Below, one piece after another: positions 34,283 to 43,680 of a stretch of 64,000 nucleotides of DNA. Location of the stretch: the NCBI GenBank assembly GCA_020636105.1, contig JACJYL010000001.1, positions 1,302,001 through 1,366,000 of the forward strand. The letters run 5' to 3'. The position numbers and the translations under genes were made by a program. Position 1 is the stretch's first letter, and every line of letters starts with the position of its first letter. This DNA comes from Lewinellaceae bacterium (lineage in GTDB: Bacteria; Bacteroidota; Bacteroidia; Chitinophagales; Saprospiraceae). The notes under the pieces were generated by a model that was not told the origin of the DNA, ran no database searches, and was given only the letters and a program-made list of their open reading frames with translations.

Positions 34283-34940
34283 ATTTTAGGATATACCCGA
34301 GGTGAAAGCGGATCAAAAAATCGACAAAACCCGCCGGATCCCCTGGCTGCAGTATCCTTAAAATCTGAAAGTCAGGCCGGATGTACTCGCTGTTCGCGGG
34401 AATACCTGTTGATTTTTGAGCTTGAAATCCGCGACCTAACAAAAGTCCGAAACCCAACGTTACCCTTTCTGACAACTGGACTTCCTTGCCCATGCAAAGA
34501 TTCAGCGATACCCTGTGCTGTTTAAGATTATAGTTAATTTTTTGCTGATAAGCATATTGGTCTCTCCAAAAAGTCCCCGTGCGATCTGCACTCCAAAAAA
34601 TGTATCGCGCGCTGATTCCAAGGTAAAAATTATTGTACAGGGAAGCCCTTGATTTGCTCATATAAAAACGGAACTCCGATAAAAGCCTTACCCCGTTTAA
34701 TCGATGAAGGTAAGCGGAAGAGCTGTTTAAATTGAATACATACCCGAGTTCATTATGCCAGGCATTATTGGGCCGGAACCTGTATTCCAGTCCAAATTGA
34801 ACCGCAGGTGAGTTAAAACTAGCCAGGGCTTCAGGGCAAAATTTTACCACAAGCTCAGGATAATCCGTAATGGCCGGCCCCTGCCCGTTCACTGTCGACA
34901 AAAGAGGAATCATCCCAAACAGCAGCAGCAATTTTTTCAT
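34281..34940 (-). CDS. Predicted outer-membrane beta-barrel protein
   Basis: 219 aa with an N-terminal signal peptide (MKKLLLLFGMIPLLSTVNGQ). Alternating aromatic and polar strands (VQFGLEYRFRPNN, NNFYLGISARYIFW, VTLGFGLLLGRGF) and a C-terminal strand ending FLIRFHLGYILK are typical of small outer-membrane barrels. No enzymatic motif is visible. It lies three bases downstream of an LVIVD lipoprotein on the same strand, so the two are probably co-transcribed and may work together at the surface. Exact function unknown. Confidence 0.75.
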   Translation of the reverse strand: MKKLLLLFGMIPLLSTVNGQGPAITDYPELVVKFCPEALASFNSPAVQFGLEYRFRPNNAWHNELGYVFNLNSSSAYLHRLNGVRLLSEFRFYMSKSRASLYNNFYLGISARYIFWSADRTGTFWRDQYAYQQKINYNLKQHRVSLNLCMGKEVQLSERVTLGFGLLLGRGFQAQKSTGIPANSEYIRPDFQILRILQPGDPAGFVDFLIRFHLGYILK

Positions 34941-34943
34941 GGT

Positions 34944-35735
34944 TTACTCCCCGATATTTATGATGGATAACCGTTTAATATTATTGAGATCCGAGTAATC
35001 AAACTGGTGCACGCTTTCGGGGCCGACCACCAGCAACAACCCGTTGAGGGGGATGACATCATAAGGGACAAAATCATCAAAATGAGCGATCATCTGGATC
35101 GCCAGGGGATCGCTTACATCGAAAATCTTCAATCCTGCTTCATTGTCGCAAACAAACAGGGTATGCCCGTCAAGCCCTATTCCTTTTGGATTGACCATCG
35201 GGTATTCTGCTATCAAAACAGGGTTGGTAAAATTGGATACATCGAAAATTTCCAGCCCGTTGACCTCATTAATCACCGTTCCCGCACCGCAAACAAAAGA
35301 TCTGAAATCAGAATTGAGGGTCACGTAGGCAAAACTGTCATTCGCCACCACGGGATCACAGGGATAAATAGGAAAAATATCATAAGAAAAAGTGGCCGAG
35401 AATTCCGGGATCCCCATCGCGTTGATGGTATACAAATGTAAGCCGGTACCCGAACCGATAAACAGCCGGTTGTCCAGGTTGAAAATAGATTCAATACGAT
35501 CGCCGATCTGTTGATCATTGATCAATTGCGGCACATCCGGATTGGCCAGGCTCAGCGTCCTGATATTGACTTCATCAATGAGGTATAAAAATTGACCGAC
35601 GATCATCGAGCGTGCATAGGAACCGGCCACTCCAGTATCCGAGCTTCCGGGAGAAAAGGATTCACTTTTGGTACACTGATAAAACACGGTTCCGATCAAC
35701 AAAAAACATGAAATGCGAAAAATTATCTTTGACAT
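34944..35735 (-). CDS. LVIVD-repeat lipoprotein
   Basis: 263 aa. A lipoprotein-like signal (MSKIIFRISCFLLIGTVFYQC) is followed by beta-propeller-like repeats of the LVIVD type: GLEIFDVSNFTNPVLIAEYP, GLKIFDVSDPLAIQMIAHF and VHQFDYSDLNNIKRLSI. Such repeats form propellers on the cell surface or in the periplasm and their ligands are unknown. It is directly upstream of the barrel gene (3-base gap), with a similar shorter lipoprotein further upstream. Confidence 0.85.
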   Translation of the reverse strand: MSKIIFRISCFLLIGTVFYQCTKSESFSPGSSDTGVAGSYARSMIVGQFLYLIDEVNIRTLSLANPDVPQLINDQQIGDRIESIFNLDNRLFIGSGTGLHLYTINAMGIPEFSATFSYDIFPIYPCDPVVANDSFAYVTLNSDFRSFVCGAGTVINEVNGLEIFDVSNFTNPVLIAEYPMVNPKGIGLDGHTLFVCDNEAGLKIFDVSDPLAIQMIAHFDDFVPYDVIPLNGLLLVVGPESVHQFDYSDLNNIKRLSIINIGE

Positions 35736-35858
35736 GGTTATTTCTTCTTATGGTTAAGGAACGATAAAAAAATTGACATTCTTAATCTTGTAAATCACTG
35801 GAAACCAGTACTTTTAAATTATTAATTTATCATTTTAAATTTTAAATTTCCCTAAGGG

Positions 35859-36401
35859 TTATTTCCAACATTCAGGGTTCATCAAAACGGCTTCTTCCCA
35901 TCCCACAACAATCCCTAAACTGTTGTTTACACATTCAAAATACCCCTCATAAGCTTCGGGATAAGCCTGCGCTGCCTTCGGGTAAATATCTTTCAACCGG
36001 CTCAGAACGGTAATATTATTCAGGTCACTTATATCCAGGGTAACCAGGTCGGTGTAATTATCCGCATAAAGCCGGTCGCCTTTTATGGAAATGTCTTTAT
36101 TTCCAACAATTTCAATGAATTTAATTTTTTCAGGATGGGTCGGATCCGAATTGTCAATGATATGAACTCCTTTGAATTTTTCATTGACGAACAACAACCC
36201 GTTTTTGTAATAGATCTTACCGGGCTTTACCATCGGTACGGGTTCTTTAGCAGTGATAAGCTGCCAATCGGAAGAGGAGGAATAAATGGGTTTCATACCA
36301 TTCACTTCTCCAACATCTACAATTTGGTTGTTAAATTCAGGATCTCCCGGGCAAGCCCAAAAAATCATACTGCCCAAAAGTAAATAAAATATTTTTTTCA
36401 T
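35859..36401 (-). CDS. Short LVIVD-like lipoprotein
   Basis: 180 aa with a lipoprotein signal (MKKIFYLLLGSMIFWAC, lipobox FWAC). At least two propeller-type repeats are visible, GVHIIDNSDPTHPEKIKFIEI and LVTLDISDLNNITVLSRL. It resembles the 263-aa lipoprotein downstream and may be a paralogue, but has fewer repeats. The C-terminus (VGWEEAVLMNPECWK) keeps a final Cys. It is separated by 123 bases from the next gene on the same strand. Role unknown. Confidence 0.8.
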   Translation of the reverse strand: MKKIFYLLLGSMIFWACPGDPEFNNQIVDVGEVNGMKPIYSSSSDWQLITAKEPVPMVKPGKIYYKNGLLFVNEKFKGVHIIDNSDPTHPEKIKFIEIVGNKDISIKGDRLYADNYTDLVTLDISDLNNITVLSRLKDIYPKAAQAYPEAYEGYFECVNNSLGIVVGWEEAVLMNPECWK

Positions 36402-36642
36402 CTGTTAATGATATTTTGATATGACGATCTTTAAAGGGTAAGAGGGTCTAAATGGCTTTGAAGGTTGGTCAATACAACGCTTTTTTGAGTTTACCAGGGT
36501 AAAAAATTAATCAGGCCATAAAATTACAAAGAAAGAGGCAAAGCAAGGCGGTGATCCCCGGTATAAATTTATGAATCCGGCGATTCCCAACCCTGCCCTG
36601 CCTGTTCTGCATGCAGAAAAAAATCTACTCCTGAATAATGAC

Positions 36643-37200
36643 CTAATCCAAATGTCCCAAAGTGATATTATCGGTAGGTTCGGCTTCAGAAATGGTCATC
36701 GGAATTTCGGTCCTGATCACTTTTTTATTTTGTTCCGATAAAAGGTCGTAAGATTTTCCAAAAGTTTTTCTGGCGTGGTCTTCCCATAATTCATTATAAG
36801 CCAAAACCAATTGGTCATACACCTCCAGGTAGGCTTCATAGTTAGTACTGCGGTCATTTTGCAGGGAAATGGCTGCATTTTTAGGGCTTTCAGGCCTATT
36901 TAGTGCCCCTTCCGGATTGAGGATAAATGCTTTAGCAGCTTCTGTTAACTCCCCCATCGACATGATTTCCCCTTCGACCATCAAGTCATTTTGGGCGTTT
37001 ACCTTTACGGTGAAAACATTTCGGTTATTGACTATTGCCTTAGGAGGGTATTTCTCCCAAACGGGTAATTTTACCCGGATGCCACTGTCCTCCATAATCG
37101 TAGTGGTGACCAGGAAAAAAATCAACAAAAGAAAGGCGATATCCGCCATGGAACCGGCATTCACTTCGGAGGGCTTCCTTCGTTTTTTTAAATCATTCAT
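36643..37200 (-). CDS. ExbD/TolR-type biopolymer transport protein
   Basis: 185 aa. A short cytoplasmic start (MNDLKKRRKPSEVNAGSMAD) leads into one membrane span (IAFLLLIFFLVTTTIM) with an Asp at its beginning, as in ExbD. A periplasmic domain follows. ExbD works with ExbB and TonB to transmit proton motive force to outer-membrane receptors, or with related gliding/T9SS motors. The partner exbB gene is not in this window, so this is an orphan copy here. It is divergent from the aminopeptidase. Confidence 0.85.
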   Translation of the reverse strand: MNDLKKRRKPSEVNAGSMADIAFLLLIFFLVTTTIMEDSGIRVKLPVWEKYPPKAIVNNRNVFTVKVNAQNDLMVEGEIMSMGELTEAAKAFILNPEGALNRPESPKNAAISLQNDRSTNYEAYLEVYDQLVLAYNELWEDHARKTFGKSYDLLSEQNKKVIRTEIPMTISEAEPTDNITLGHLD

Positions 37201-37435
37201 AATTTTGTTTATTTTAAAAAAAATACCGGCAGTAATATCGACTTACCTTAGAAGATGAAAGAAAAGGTAGTTTTGACGTTTAAGTGCTCTTTTTAGGGCT
37301 TATTTTATGTGCTTGTGCCTGGAAAATTTGCAACTTTGTATCTTGTATTTAAAATACCTTCCCGTATCGGCTCACACCTGATAACCGGCATGAGTTCGAG
37401 GCACTATAACGGGCCGTTAAGGCTAAAAAAGAATA

Positions 37436-38746
37436 ATGATGAAGTACGAACCAATCAATCCGCAACTATTCAAAATCAATCGTGAGCGTTTTATGCGCAA
37501 AATGCTTCCCGATTCCATCGCCATTTTCAATTCCAATGATCTCATGCCGAGAAACGGAGATACTTATTTCCCTTTCCGTCAGAATTCCGACCTGTTTTAT
37601 TTATCTGGGCTGGATCAGGAGGAAACGATCCTGGTTTTATTTCCTGACACCATTAAGGAAGGATTTGATGAGGTTGCTTTCATCAAGCGCACCAACGAAT
37701 ACATTGCCCAATGGGAAGGACATAAATACACCAAGGAGGAAGCCCGTCAGATTTCCGGTATTGAAAAAATATTCTGGCTGGATGAAATGGATCCTATTCT
37801 CAATGAGCTCATCCTGCTTTCCAAAAGGATATTTGTCAACACCAACGAAAATGACAAATTCAACTCAGAGGTGGAATCCCGTGACCTCAGGTTTGCCAGG
37901 AAACTCAGGGATCGATACCCTGTTCACAAATACCACCGCTCCCAGCCCATCATGAAAAAACTCGGCATGATAAAATCGAGTTATGAAGTGGAGGTGATGC
38001 AGAAGGCCATTAACATCACCGCGTCGGCCTACAACCGTGTGCTTGATTTCGTGCGCCCGGGTGTTATGGAATACGAGGTGGAAGCAGAAATCACGGCCGA
38101 ATTTATTAAAAACCGTGCCAACGGCCACGCTTACGAACCCATTATCGCTTCCGGAAAAAATGCCTGCGTCCTTCATTACATTGCCAACAACCAGGAGTGT
38201 AAGGACGGTGACCTCTTACTTATGGATTTCGGTGCCGAATATGCCAATTACGCCTCTGATCTCACCAGGACCATTCCCGTCAACGGGCAATTTTCGCCGC
38301 GACAGGCAGCCGTTTATAACTCAGTACTCAAGGTGATGAAAGAAGCTACCAGTATGCTTGTCCCCGGTGCAACACTCGACGAATTCAATAAGGAAGTCGG
38401 CAAGATCATGGAAAGCGAACTGCTTGATCTGAAGCTCATCGACAAAACAGACATTAAAAACCAGGATCCTAAATGGCCTGCCTATAAAAAATATTTCATG
38501 CACGGCACTTCTCATCATTTAGGACTTGACGTGCACGATCTGTCCAATCGCTACGCTCCGTTCCTTTCCGGAATGGTATTTACCTGTGAGCCGGGTATTT
38601 ACATCCCTGAAGAAAAAATTGGTGTCAGAATTGAAAATGACATCCTGATTACCGATTTCGAACCGGTGGACCTGATGTCCCATATTCCAAGAGAGGTGGA
38701 AGAAATAGAAACACTCATGAATGCAAAAGTGGATATGGAATTGTAG
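37436..38746 (+). CDS. pepP: Xaa-Pro aminopeptidase (aminopeptidase P, M24 family)
   Basis: 436 aa, with alternative starts at 37436 and 37439. The N-terminal creatinase-like domain (RNGDTYFPFRQNSDLFYLSG) precedes the pita-bread catalytic domain. Metal ligands are visible: Asp in LLLMDFGAEYANYASDLTRTIP (two Asp), His in HGTSHHLGLDVHD, Glu in FTCEPGIYIPE and Glu in RIENDILIT. It removes N-terminal residues that precede proline, in the cytoplasm. It is a single gene divergent from exbD. Confidence 0.95.
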   Translation: MMKYEPINPQLFKINRERFMRKMLPDSIAIFNSNDLMPRNGDTYFPFRQNSDLFYLSGLDQEETILVLFPDTIKEGFDEVAFIKRTNEYIAQWEGHKYTKEEARQISGIEKIFWLDEMDPILNELILLSKRIFVNTNENDKFNSEVESRDLRFARKLRDRYPVHKYHRSQPIMKKLGMIKSSYEVEVMQKAINITASAYNRVLDFVRPGVMEYEVEAEITAEFIKNRANGHAYEPIIASGKNACVLHYIANNQECKDGDLLLMDFGAEYANYASDLTRTIPVNGQFSPRQAAVYNSVLKVMKEATSMLVPGATLDEFNKEVGKIMESELLDLKLIDKTDIKNQDPKWPAYKKYFMHGTSHHLGLDVHDLSNRYAPFLSGMVFTCEPGIYIPEEKIGVRIENDILITDFEPVDLMSHIPREVEEIETLMNAKVDMEL

Positions 38747-39122
38747 GAAAAATCCAGGGTACCATTTGGATTGGATTCCTTTGAATTTGTAAAAAAAATT
38801 CGCTGCCGTACACTTTTTTGTATCACGTTGATTCCGCTGATTTTCGCTGATCATTTTCGGTTATTTTGTTTTGTTTTTCCGACTGAAGTACCAAATGTCA
38901 TTCCATTTCATCTGCGTTTATCTGCGTTTTCTGCGAGAACCAACCATGCATTTTCAGGACTTTCCCCAAAAGTGTATGGTAGAAAAAAAAATGGTTGTCG
39001 GAGGCAAGAGGTGCCGTTCTTAAGAAACTCAAAACGTTTTTTTGAGAAAGGAAACTTTTATCTCCCCGGACAAGGTAAACCACAACGTTGATAAAAGAAA
39101 ATCGTCAATACATAAACCTGTT
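38747..39122. other. Intergenic region with CTGCG-type repeats
   Basis: 376 bases without a gene. It contains ATCTGCGTTTATCTGCGTTTTCTGCG (10-base spacing, 38909-38936) and GATTCCGCTGATTTTCGCTGATC (38831-38853), a low-complexity repeat often seen between Bacteroidota genes. Nothing else is recognised. Confidence 0.5.
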
Positions 39123-41681
39123 ATGAAAAAATTACTCTTACTACTAGTCTGCACAGGATGGTTTTTCCAATGCTCAGATGAATCAATGCGCTCCAAAACC
39201 AATGAGGCAAATAGCCTGAAACACCATGATGTTGCTGATTATTTCTACCTGCAGAGAAGCTGGCCGGATGGGAAGCTGGACTTCAACGCTTATGACCGGG
39301 CCATTAAAACCGCACAGGCACAAAGGCTTGAAAAAAATGACCTCCCGGGTTTTGATAAGCCCTGGGTGCAAAGAGGCCCTGGTAACATCGGCGCCAGGAT
39401 CAATACCATCGCCGTGCATCCTGTCAACAAACAGATCATTTACGTAGGGTTTGCCGTGGGAGGGGTTTTTAAAACTACCGATGGCGGACAGACCTGGTTT
39501 CCCGTTTTTGATGACAATCCCTACCTTGCCATTGGAGATATAACCATTGATCCCACCCATCCGGAACGGGTTTACGTAGGAACAGGCGACCCCAGTATTT
39601 CAGGATATCCGTTTTTAGGCGATGGCGTTTACAAAAGTGAAAACGGCGGTCAGACCTGGGAGCACCTCGGTCTTGAAGCCGAAAGAATCGTATCCAGAAT
39701 CATTGTCGACCCGGATCACCCCGCAAATATTTATGCAGCCTGCATGGGACTGCCCTTCGAACGCACCCCGGAGAGAGGACTCTACAAATCGACCAATAGC
39801 GGCCAAAGCTGGACTCAGATTTTATACGTTGACGAACAGGCAGGCATCATTGATATCGCCATGGATCCTTTTGATCCGGGAATCCTCTATGCGGCCGCCT
39901 GGGACAGGATACGAAACAACCAGGAATCGGTAGTGGACGGCCCCAACGCCAAAATCTTCAAGACGACTGATGGCGGATTGAACTGGACAGAGCTTTCTGG
40001 CGGTCTGCCGGGCGGGGACATGGGCAGGATAGGGTTGACCGTCTCCCCTACCCAACCGAATTTAGTTTACGCTTTATACGTCAATACCGACAGTCAACTG
40101 GACAATATTTATAAAAGCACAAATGGCGGGCAGACCTGGCAACCGATAATCAATTGGGACGATGAAAACCTCGGCCTTCCTACGGGTATTTTAGGCGGAT
40201 TCGGGTGGTATTTCAGCAAGGTAAGCCTCAACCCAAACAACCCTGATGAAATATATATTTTAGGCGTTGACCTTTGGAAAACGGAAGATGGCGGTACCCA
40301 CTGGGCCGAAGCAGCGCCCCCGTGGTGGGAATACAGTGTACATGCCGATAAGCATGATTTGGTGTTTTACGGCCAGGATTCCATTCTTTTGGCCACCGAC
40401 GGTGGGCTTTACCTGGGCACCGACCAACAAACGGTCTGGCAGGACATGGAAAACATTCCAGCGACCCAATTTTACCGGGTGGCCTACAACCCTCACAAAC
40501 CGGATCATTATTACGGCGGAGCCCAGGACAATGGCTCCTCTGGCGGAACCAGCCCTGAAGAGGACTGGGAACGATTTTTTGGCGGAGACGGCTTCCAGAT
40601 GCGTTTTCATCCCCTGGATACGGGTATTGTTTTTGTGGAAACCCAAAATGGGAACATTGCCGTCACGGTTGACGGATTATATTCAGGATGGTGGGATTCG
40701 GGCACCTATGGTATCGATGATGCTGACCGGAGAAACTGGGACATGCCCTACATTTTTAGCCCTCAAAATCCCGATGTCATGTACACAGGAACCTACAGGG
40801 TGTATAAAAATACCACCGGAGCTTTTACTTCCTGGGAACCTATCAGCGAAGGCCTGACCGACAGTGTTACTTTTGGCAATAATTTCCACACCATAAGCGC
40901 TATTGATCAGTCGCCCCTGGCAGAAGGGTTGGTTTATGTAGGGACGACAGATGGTAATGTAAAAAGAACGGATAATGACGGCGGGCAATGGCTGGATATT
41001 TCGGTAGGATTACCCGATCGCTATATTACAGATATTAAAGCCTCTCCTCAATTTCTCAACCGGGTTTACGTAAGTGTCTCCGGTTATAAATACAACGATT
41101 TTGACCCGCACATCTTCCGATCCGATGATCGTGGTGTGAGCTGGTATAATATTGCAGGTGACCTGCCGGATCTTGCGATAAACGACCTTTACGTGCTGCC
41201 CGGCCACATGGATTCTGTGATTTTCGCCGCCACCGACGGCGGGGTTTTTGGCACCCTAAACAGAGGAGAACAGTGGCATCGCCTGGGGAACAATATGCCC
41301 GTTATTCCGGTTTATGACCTGGAACTCAACGTAGCCAGAAACGAACTGGTGGCCGGAACCCACGCCCGCTCCATTATGAGTTACAATCTTGATTCACTCC
41401 TGGTAATGCCGGTGATTAACCAGATAACTCCTCTCCTGGTCAATGAAAGCCTGCATATTTATCCTTCCCCGGCAAGGGACGAAATAAATATTGAAATAGC
41501 CCGAATGACTCCTTTGGAAAAATTTGAACTTCGTATTATCAATGTCAGAGGAGAAGTTGTTTTTGAAAACAAAAATCAGTCGCGACAAGCCATTGATGTA
41601 AGCGCTCTGCCTGGCGGACTTTATTTTGTGAGTATTGAAGCGGGCAACAAACGCTGGAAAGGAAAGTTTATAAAGCAATAA
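39123..41681 (+). CDS. BNR/sortilin-repeat protein with T9SS sorting domain
   Basis: 852 aa from the ATG at 39123. An upstream extension to 39042 exists, but the signal MKKLLLLLVCTGWFFQC starts here. Many Asp-box/BNR repeats with the pattern KTTDGGQTW, KSENGGQTW, KSTNSGQSW and RSDDRGVSW give a multi-bladed beta-propeller, as in VPS10/sortilin and glycosidase-like surface proteins. The last ~85 residues are a T9SS type A sorting domain (SLHIYPSPARDEINIEIA to KGKFIKQ). It should be exported and displayed on the surface. The Cys after FFQ could be lipidated, which would be odd together with a T9SS tail. No catalytic residue is evident. Confidence 0.88.
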   Translation: MKKLLLLLVCTGWFFQCSDESMRSKTNEANSLKHHDVADYFYLQRSWPDGKLDFNAYDRAIKTAQAQRLEKNDLPGFDKPWVQRGPGNIGARINTIAVHPVNKQIIYVGFAVGGVFKTTDGGQTWFPVFDDNPYLAIGDITIDPTHPERVYVGTGDPSISGYPFLGDGVYKSENGGQTWEHLGLEAERIVSRIIVDPDHPANIYAACMGLPFERTPERGLYKSTNSGQSWTQILYVDEQAGIIDIAMDPFDPGILYAAAWDRIRNNQESVVDGPNAKIFKTTDGGLNWTELSGGLPGGDMGRIGLTVSPTQPNLVYALYVNTDSQLDNIYKSTNGGQTWQPIINWDDENLGLPTGILGGFGWYFSKVSLNPNNPDEIYILGVDLWKTEDGGTHWAEAAPPWWEYSVHADKHDLVFYGQDSILLATDGGLYLGTDQQTVWQDMENIPATQFYRVAYNPHKPDHYYGGAQDNGSSGGTSPEEDWERFFGGDGFQMRFHPLDTGIVFVETQNGNIAVTVDGLYSGWWDSGTYGIDDADRRNWDMPYIFSPQNPDVMYTGTYRVYKNTTGAFTSWEPISEGLTDSVTFGNNFHTISAIDQSPLAEGLVYVGTTDGNVKRTDNDGGQWLDISVGLPDRYITDIKASPQFLNRVYVSVSGYKYNDFDPHIFRSDDRGVSWYNIAGDLPDLAINDLYVLPGHMDSVIFAATDGGVFGTLNRGEQWHRLGNNMPVIPVYDLELNVARNELVAGTHARSIMSYNLDSLLVMPVINQITPLLVNESLHIYPSPARDEINIEIARMTPLEKFELRIINVRGEVVFENKNQSRQAIDVSALPGGLYFVSIEAGNKRWKGKFIKQ

Positions 41682-42071
41682 CGCAAAGAGCCGGGTTTCA
41701 GCTAGATTTTAGCCATTTTCTGATCCCATAACATTTGGACAATATTGTCGATTCTTGGCATGAAAATTCAAAAATAAGATCGGGAGTAATTGGGATTCCT
41801 TGCGTTAATCCTTATCTTTTTGTTCTTCTTCCTGGCATCGCCTCATGCCGGCTGGGCACATACTTTTTTCCAGCCAAAAAAGTATGCCAAAAGGCCTGAA
41901 AATACAAGGCGGCAAGACTTTGCCTCGCTTTTTCGAAAGGGAAAATTAGGGTTTTACTACAACTGCTTCGGTTGATGAAAACTCCATTTTCCCGACGGAC
42001 CAGCTTGGCTCACCCCACCAAAATTGTGCCCGCGGCTAATAGGGCTGCCAAAAGTATCATCCTCGCCCTAC
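41682..42071. other. Intergenic region with a perfect palindrome
   Basis: 390 bases between convergent genes. A short open frame at 41790-41975 is not convincing. The notable feature is the palindrome at 41859-41886. Confidence 0.45.
41859..41886. repeat. Perfect inverted repeat, 11-bp arms
   Basis: CATACTTTTTT-ccagcc-AAAAAAGTATG. On either strand it could fold as a hairpin. It lies between convergent genes but lacks a U-run, so it is a weak terminator candidate or a dispersed palindrome. Confidence 0.6.
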
Positions 42072-42986
42072 TTATTGCTTCTTCGCCACCGTAATATTCC
42101 CGAAAGAAACCCGGATGGTAATATTCTGGTAATACTCCTGTTCCATGGGCCGCACCTCAACCTGTTTGAGTACCTGGGTGTTCTGCACTTCCCTTACGGA
42201 AAAGGATTTTGGTAAATTGATTTTCCCTTGTATGGAAGTGAGATCGTAACCAAACATGGAAGGATTGTTGGAATAAAGAAAAACATCCGCCTTTTCAGCA
42301 TCGATCTTGAGGTCCAGCAGATCATCATCGGAATAAATCTTCACCAATCCATAATAAGCCTGGATATCATAGGACCCACGTATATCTGACAACATGACAT
42401 CGGATCTCCGGGCATTGACGCTCATCCGGCCATTGAGTCTTTCCCCGATGAGATCGCCAAATCGGGTGGTCACTTCTATCAATCCCTGGATGTTCACCAG
42501 GTCAATTTTGCTGAACTGGCTGTTCACTTTCAGGCTGTTGGTCAAATTGCTGATAGAAGCCGTTCCAAAGTGATTCTTCAAATAAACCGGGCAGGTTTCA
42601 GGCAGGTAAATGGTGTATTTCACTGCCAGTTTTGATTGAACCCGTGGCTGCCCTTCCACTTCCCGGATGTAATTCCTGAGATAAATTTTATTTTTAACCC
42701 GCCGGGCTTCATAGGTGATGCGGGGCAAATCTTTTTCCGCAACCGCTTTTTCCTCATGCTTGGCGATCAATTCAATTTTTATAAAAATTTGCTGTTTTTT
42801 CCAGCTTTCAATGCTCACTTCTGCCTTTTCCCCTTCAATATTAATTTCATCTCCCTTTTGATAATCAAAGCGTTTTTCCACACTCTTGGTAACGACCTGC
42901 AGGGTCGTTTGACCAACCAAGGGCAAGCCTCCCAGGAAAGTGAAGAATATGAGCACTAAATGCAATTGATTATTTCTGTTCAACAT
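42072..42986 (-). CDS. DUF4097-like secreted protein
   Basis: 304 aa with a signal peptide (LVLIFFTFLGGLPLVGQ). The remainder is a repetitive beta structure: GDEINIEGEKAEVSIESWKK, KNHFGTASISNLTNSLKVNSQFSKIDLVNIQG, VTTRFGDLIGERLNGRMSVNARRSDVMLSDIRG. This pattern is typical of the DUF4097 putative-adhesin solenoid. It is the last gene of an apparent operon with an ECF sigma factor and an anti-sigma-like membrane protein, separated by only 11 bases from the latter. Likely an envelope protein under the control of that sigma factor; molecular role unknown. Confidence 0.82.
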   Translation of the reverse strand: MLNRNNQLHLVLIFFTFLGGLPLVGQTTLQVVTKSVEKRFDYQKGDEINIEGEKAEVSIESWKKQQIFIKIELIAKHEEKAVAEKDLPRITYEARRVKNKIYLRNYIREVEGQPRVQSKLAVKYTIYLPETCPVYLKNHFGTASISNLTNSLKVNSQFSKIDLVNIQGLIEVTTRFGDLIGERLNGRMSVNARRSDVMLSDIRGSYDIQAYYGLVKIYSDDDLLDLKIDAEKADVFLYSNNPSMFGYDLTSIQGKINLPKSFSVREVQNTQVLKQVEVRPMEQEYYQNITIRVSFGNITVAKKQ

Positions 42987-42997
42987 CTTGATTTTAA

Positions 42998-43615
42998 TTA
43001 AATGAATGCGGCTAATTTTTTAATGATATCCGTCCGCTCCAACTCTATTTCCCTGATATTTCCGACCAATTTTTCGTCCGTACCGTATTGCTCCATCATC
43101 GACTCCACTTCCATTTTAGCATCGTTCAATTCTTCCAGTTCAAATTTCAGCTGCTGGATTTCCGGAATTTGTGTTAAATATTCGCTCTCTTCCAATGCGG
43201 CGAGCACGACTTCAAAATCTTCTTCATCCGCATTCCAGTCATTTACAAAAGTGGCTTCATTCACTACTTCCTCAGCATAACTGATTTGTTCAACAGGCTG
43301 GTTATTGCGAATCATAAAGAAGCTCACTATGATCCCTGCCGCCACAGCAGCATAGGCCATAAAACGTCTGACTCCCAGAGGGATAACCCGCCCTATTTTC
43401 TCCTGTTTCGGTATTTCCAGTGCCTCTTCGATCTTTTCCCATAAGAAAGCAGGCGGATCGTACTGGTGAAGTTCGGAAATCACCTCTGAAATTTGCTCTT
43501 CCTGGTCCGCAACAAGCAGCCCCTGTTCCACCCTTTCCCATATTTGGGGAGGCGGGGCATATTCCGGTAATTGCCGGATCGCCTGTTGAAGCGTATGTCT
43601 GTTGATTTCTTTCAT
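42998..43615 (-). CDS. Anti-sigma-factor-like single-span membrane protein
   Basis: 205 aa. The N-terminal ~85 residues are cytosolic and contain two similar motifs, QLPEYAPPPQIWERVEQGL and ELHQYDPPAFLWEKIEEAL. One membrane span follows (FMAYAAVAAGIIVSFFMI, about residues 84-101). The C-terminal part is acidic and helical (EIQQLKFELEELNDAKMEVES). Position between an ECF sigma factor (66-base gap) and a DUF4097 protein supports an anti-sigma role, but the classic zinc-binding HxxxCxxC motif is not visible. The duplicated N-terminal motif may be the sigma-binding element. Confidence 0.7.
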   Translation of the reverse strand: MKEINRHTLQQAIRQLPEYAPPPQIWERVEQGLLVADQEEQISEVISELHQYDPPAFLWEKIEEALEIPKQEKIGRVIPLGVRRFMAYAAVAAGIIVSFFMIRNNQPVEQISYAEEVVNEATFVNDWNADEEDFEVVLAALEESEYLTQIPEIQQLKFELEELNDAKMEVESMMEQYGTDEKLVGNIREIELERTDIIKKLAAFI

Positions 43616-43680
43616 GACCGAATTGACTTAAATTATTATTTTTTATCCAATAAAATCACCCCAAAAAAATGGGAGTGACT

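Noticed and set aside
41790..41975. 61-codon frame between convergent genes
   Set aside because: It contains the palindrome and low-complexity sequence and has no recognisable domain or start context.
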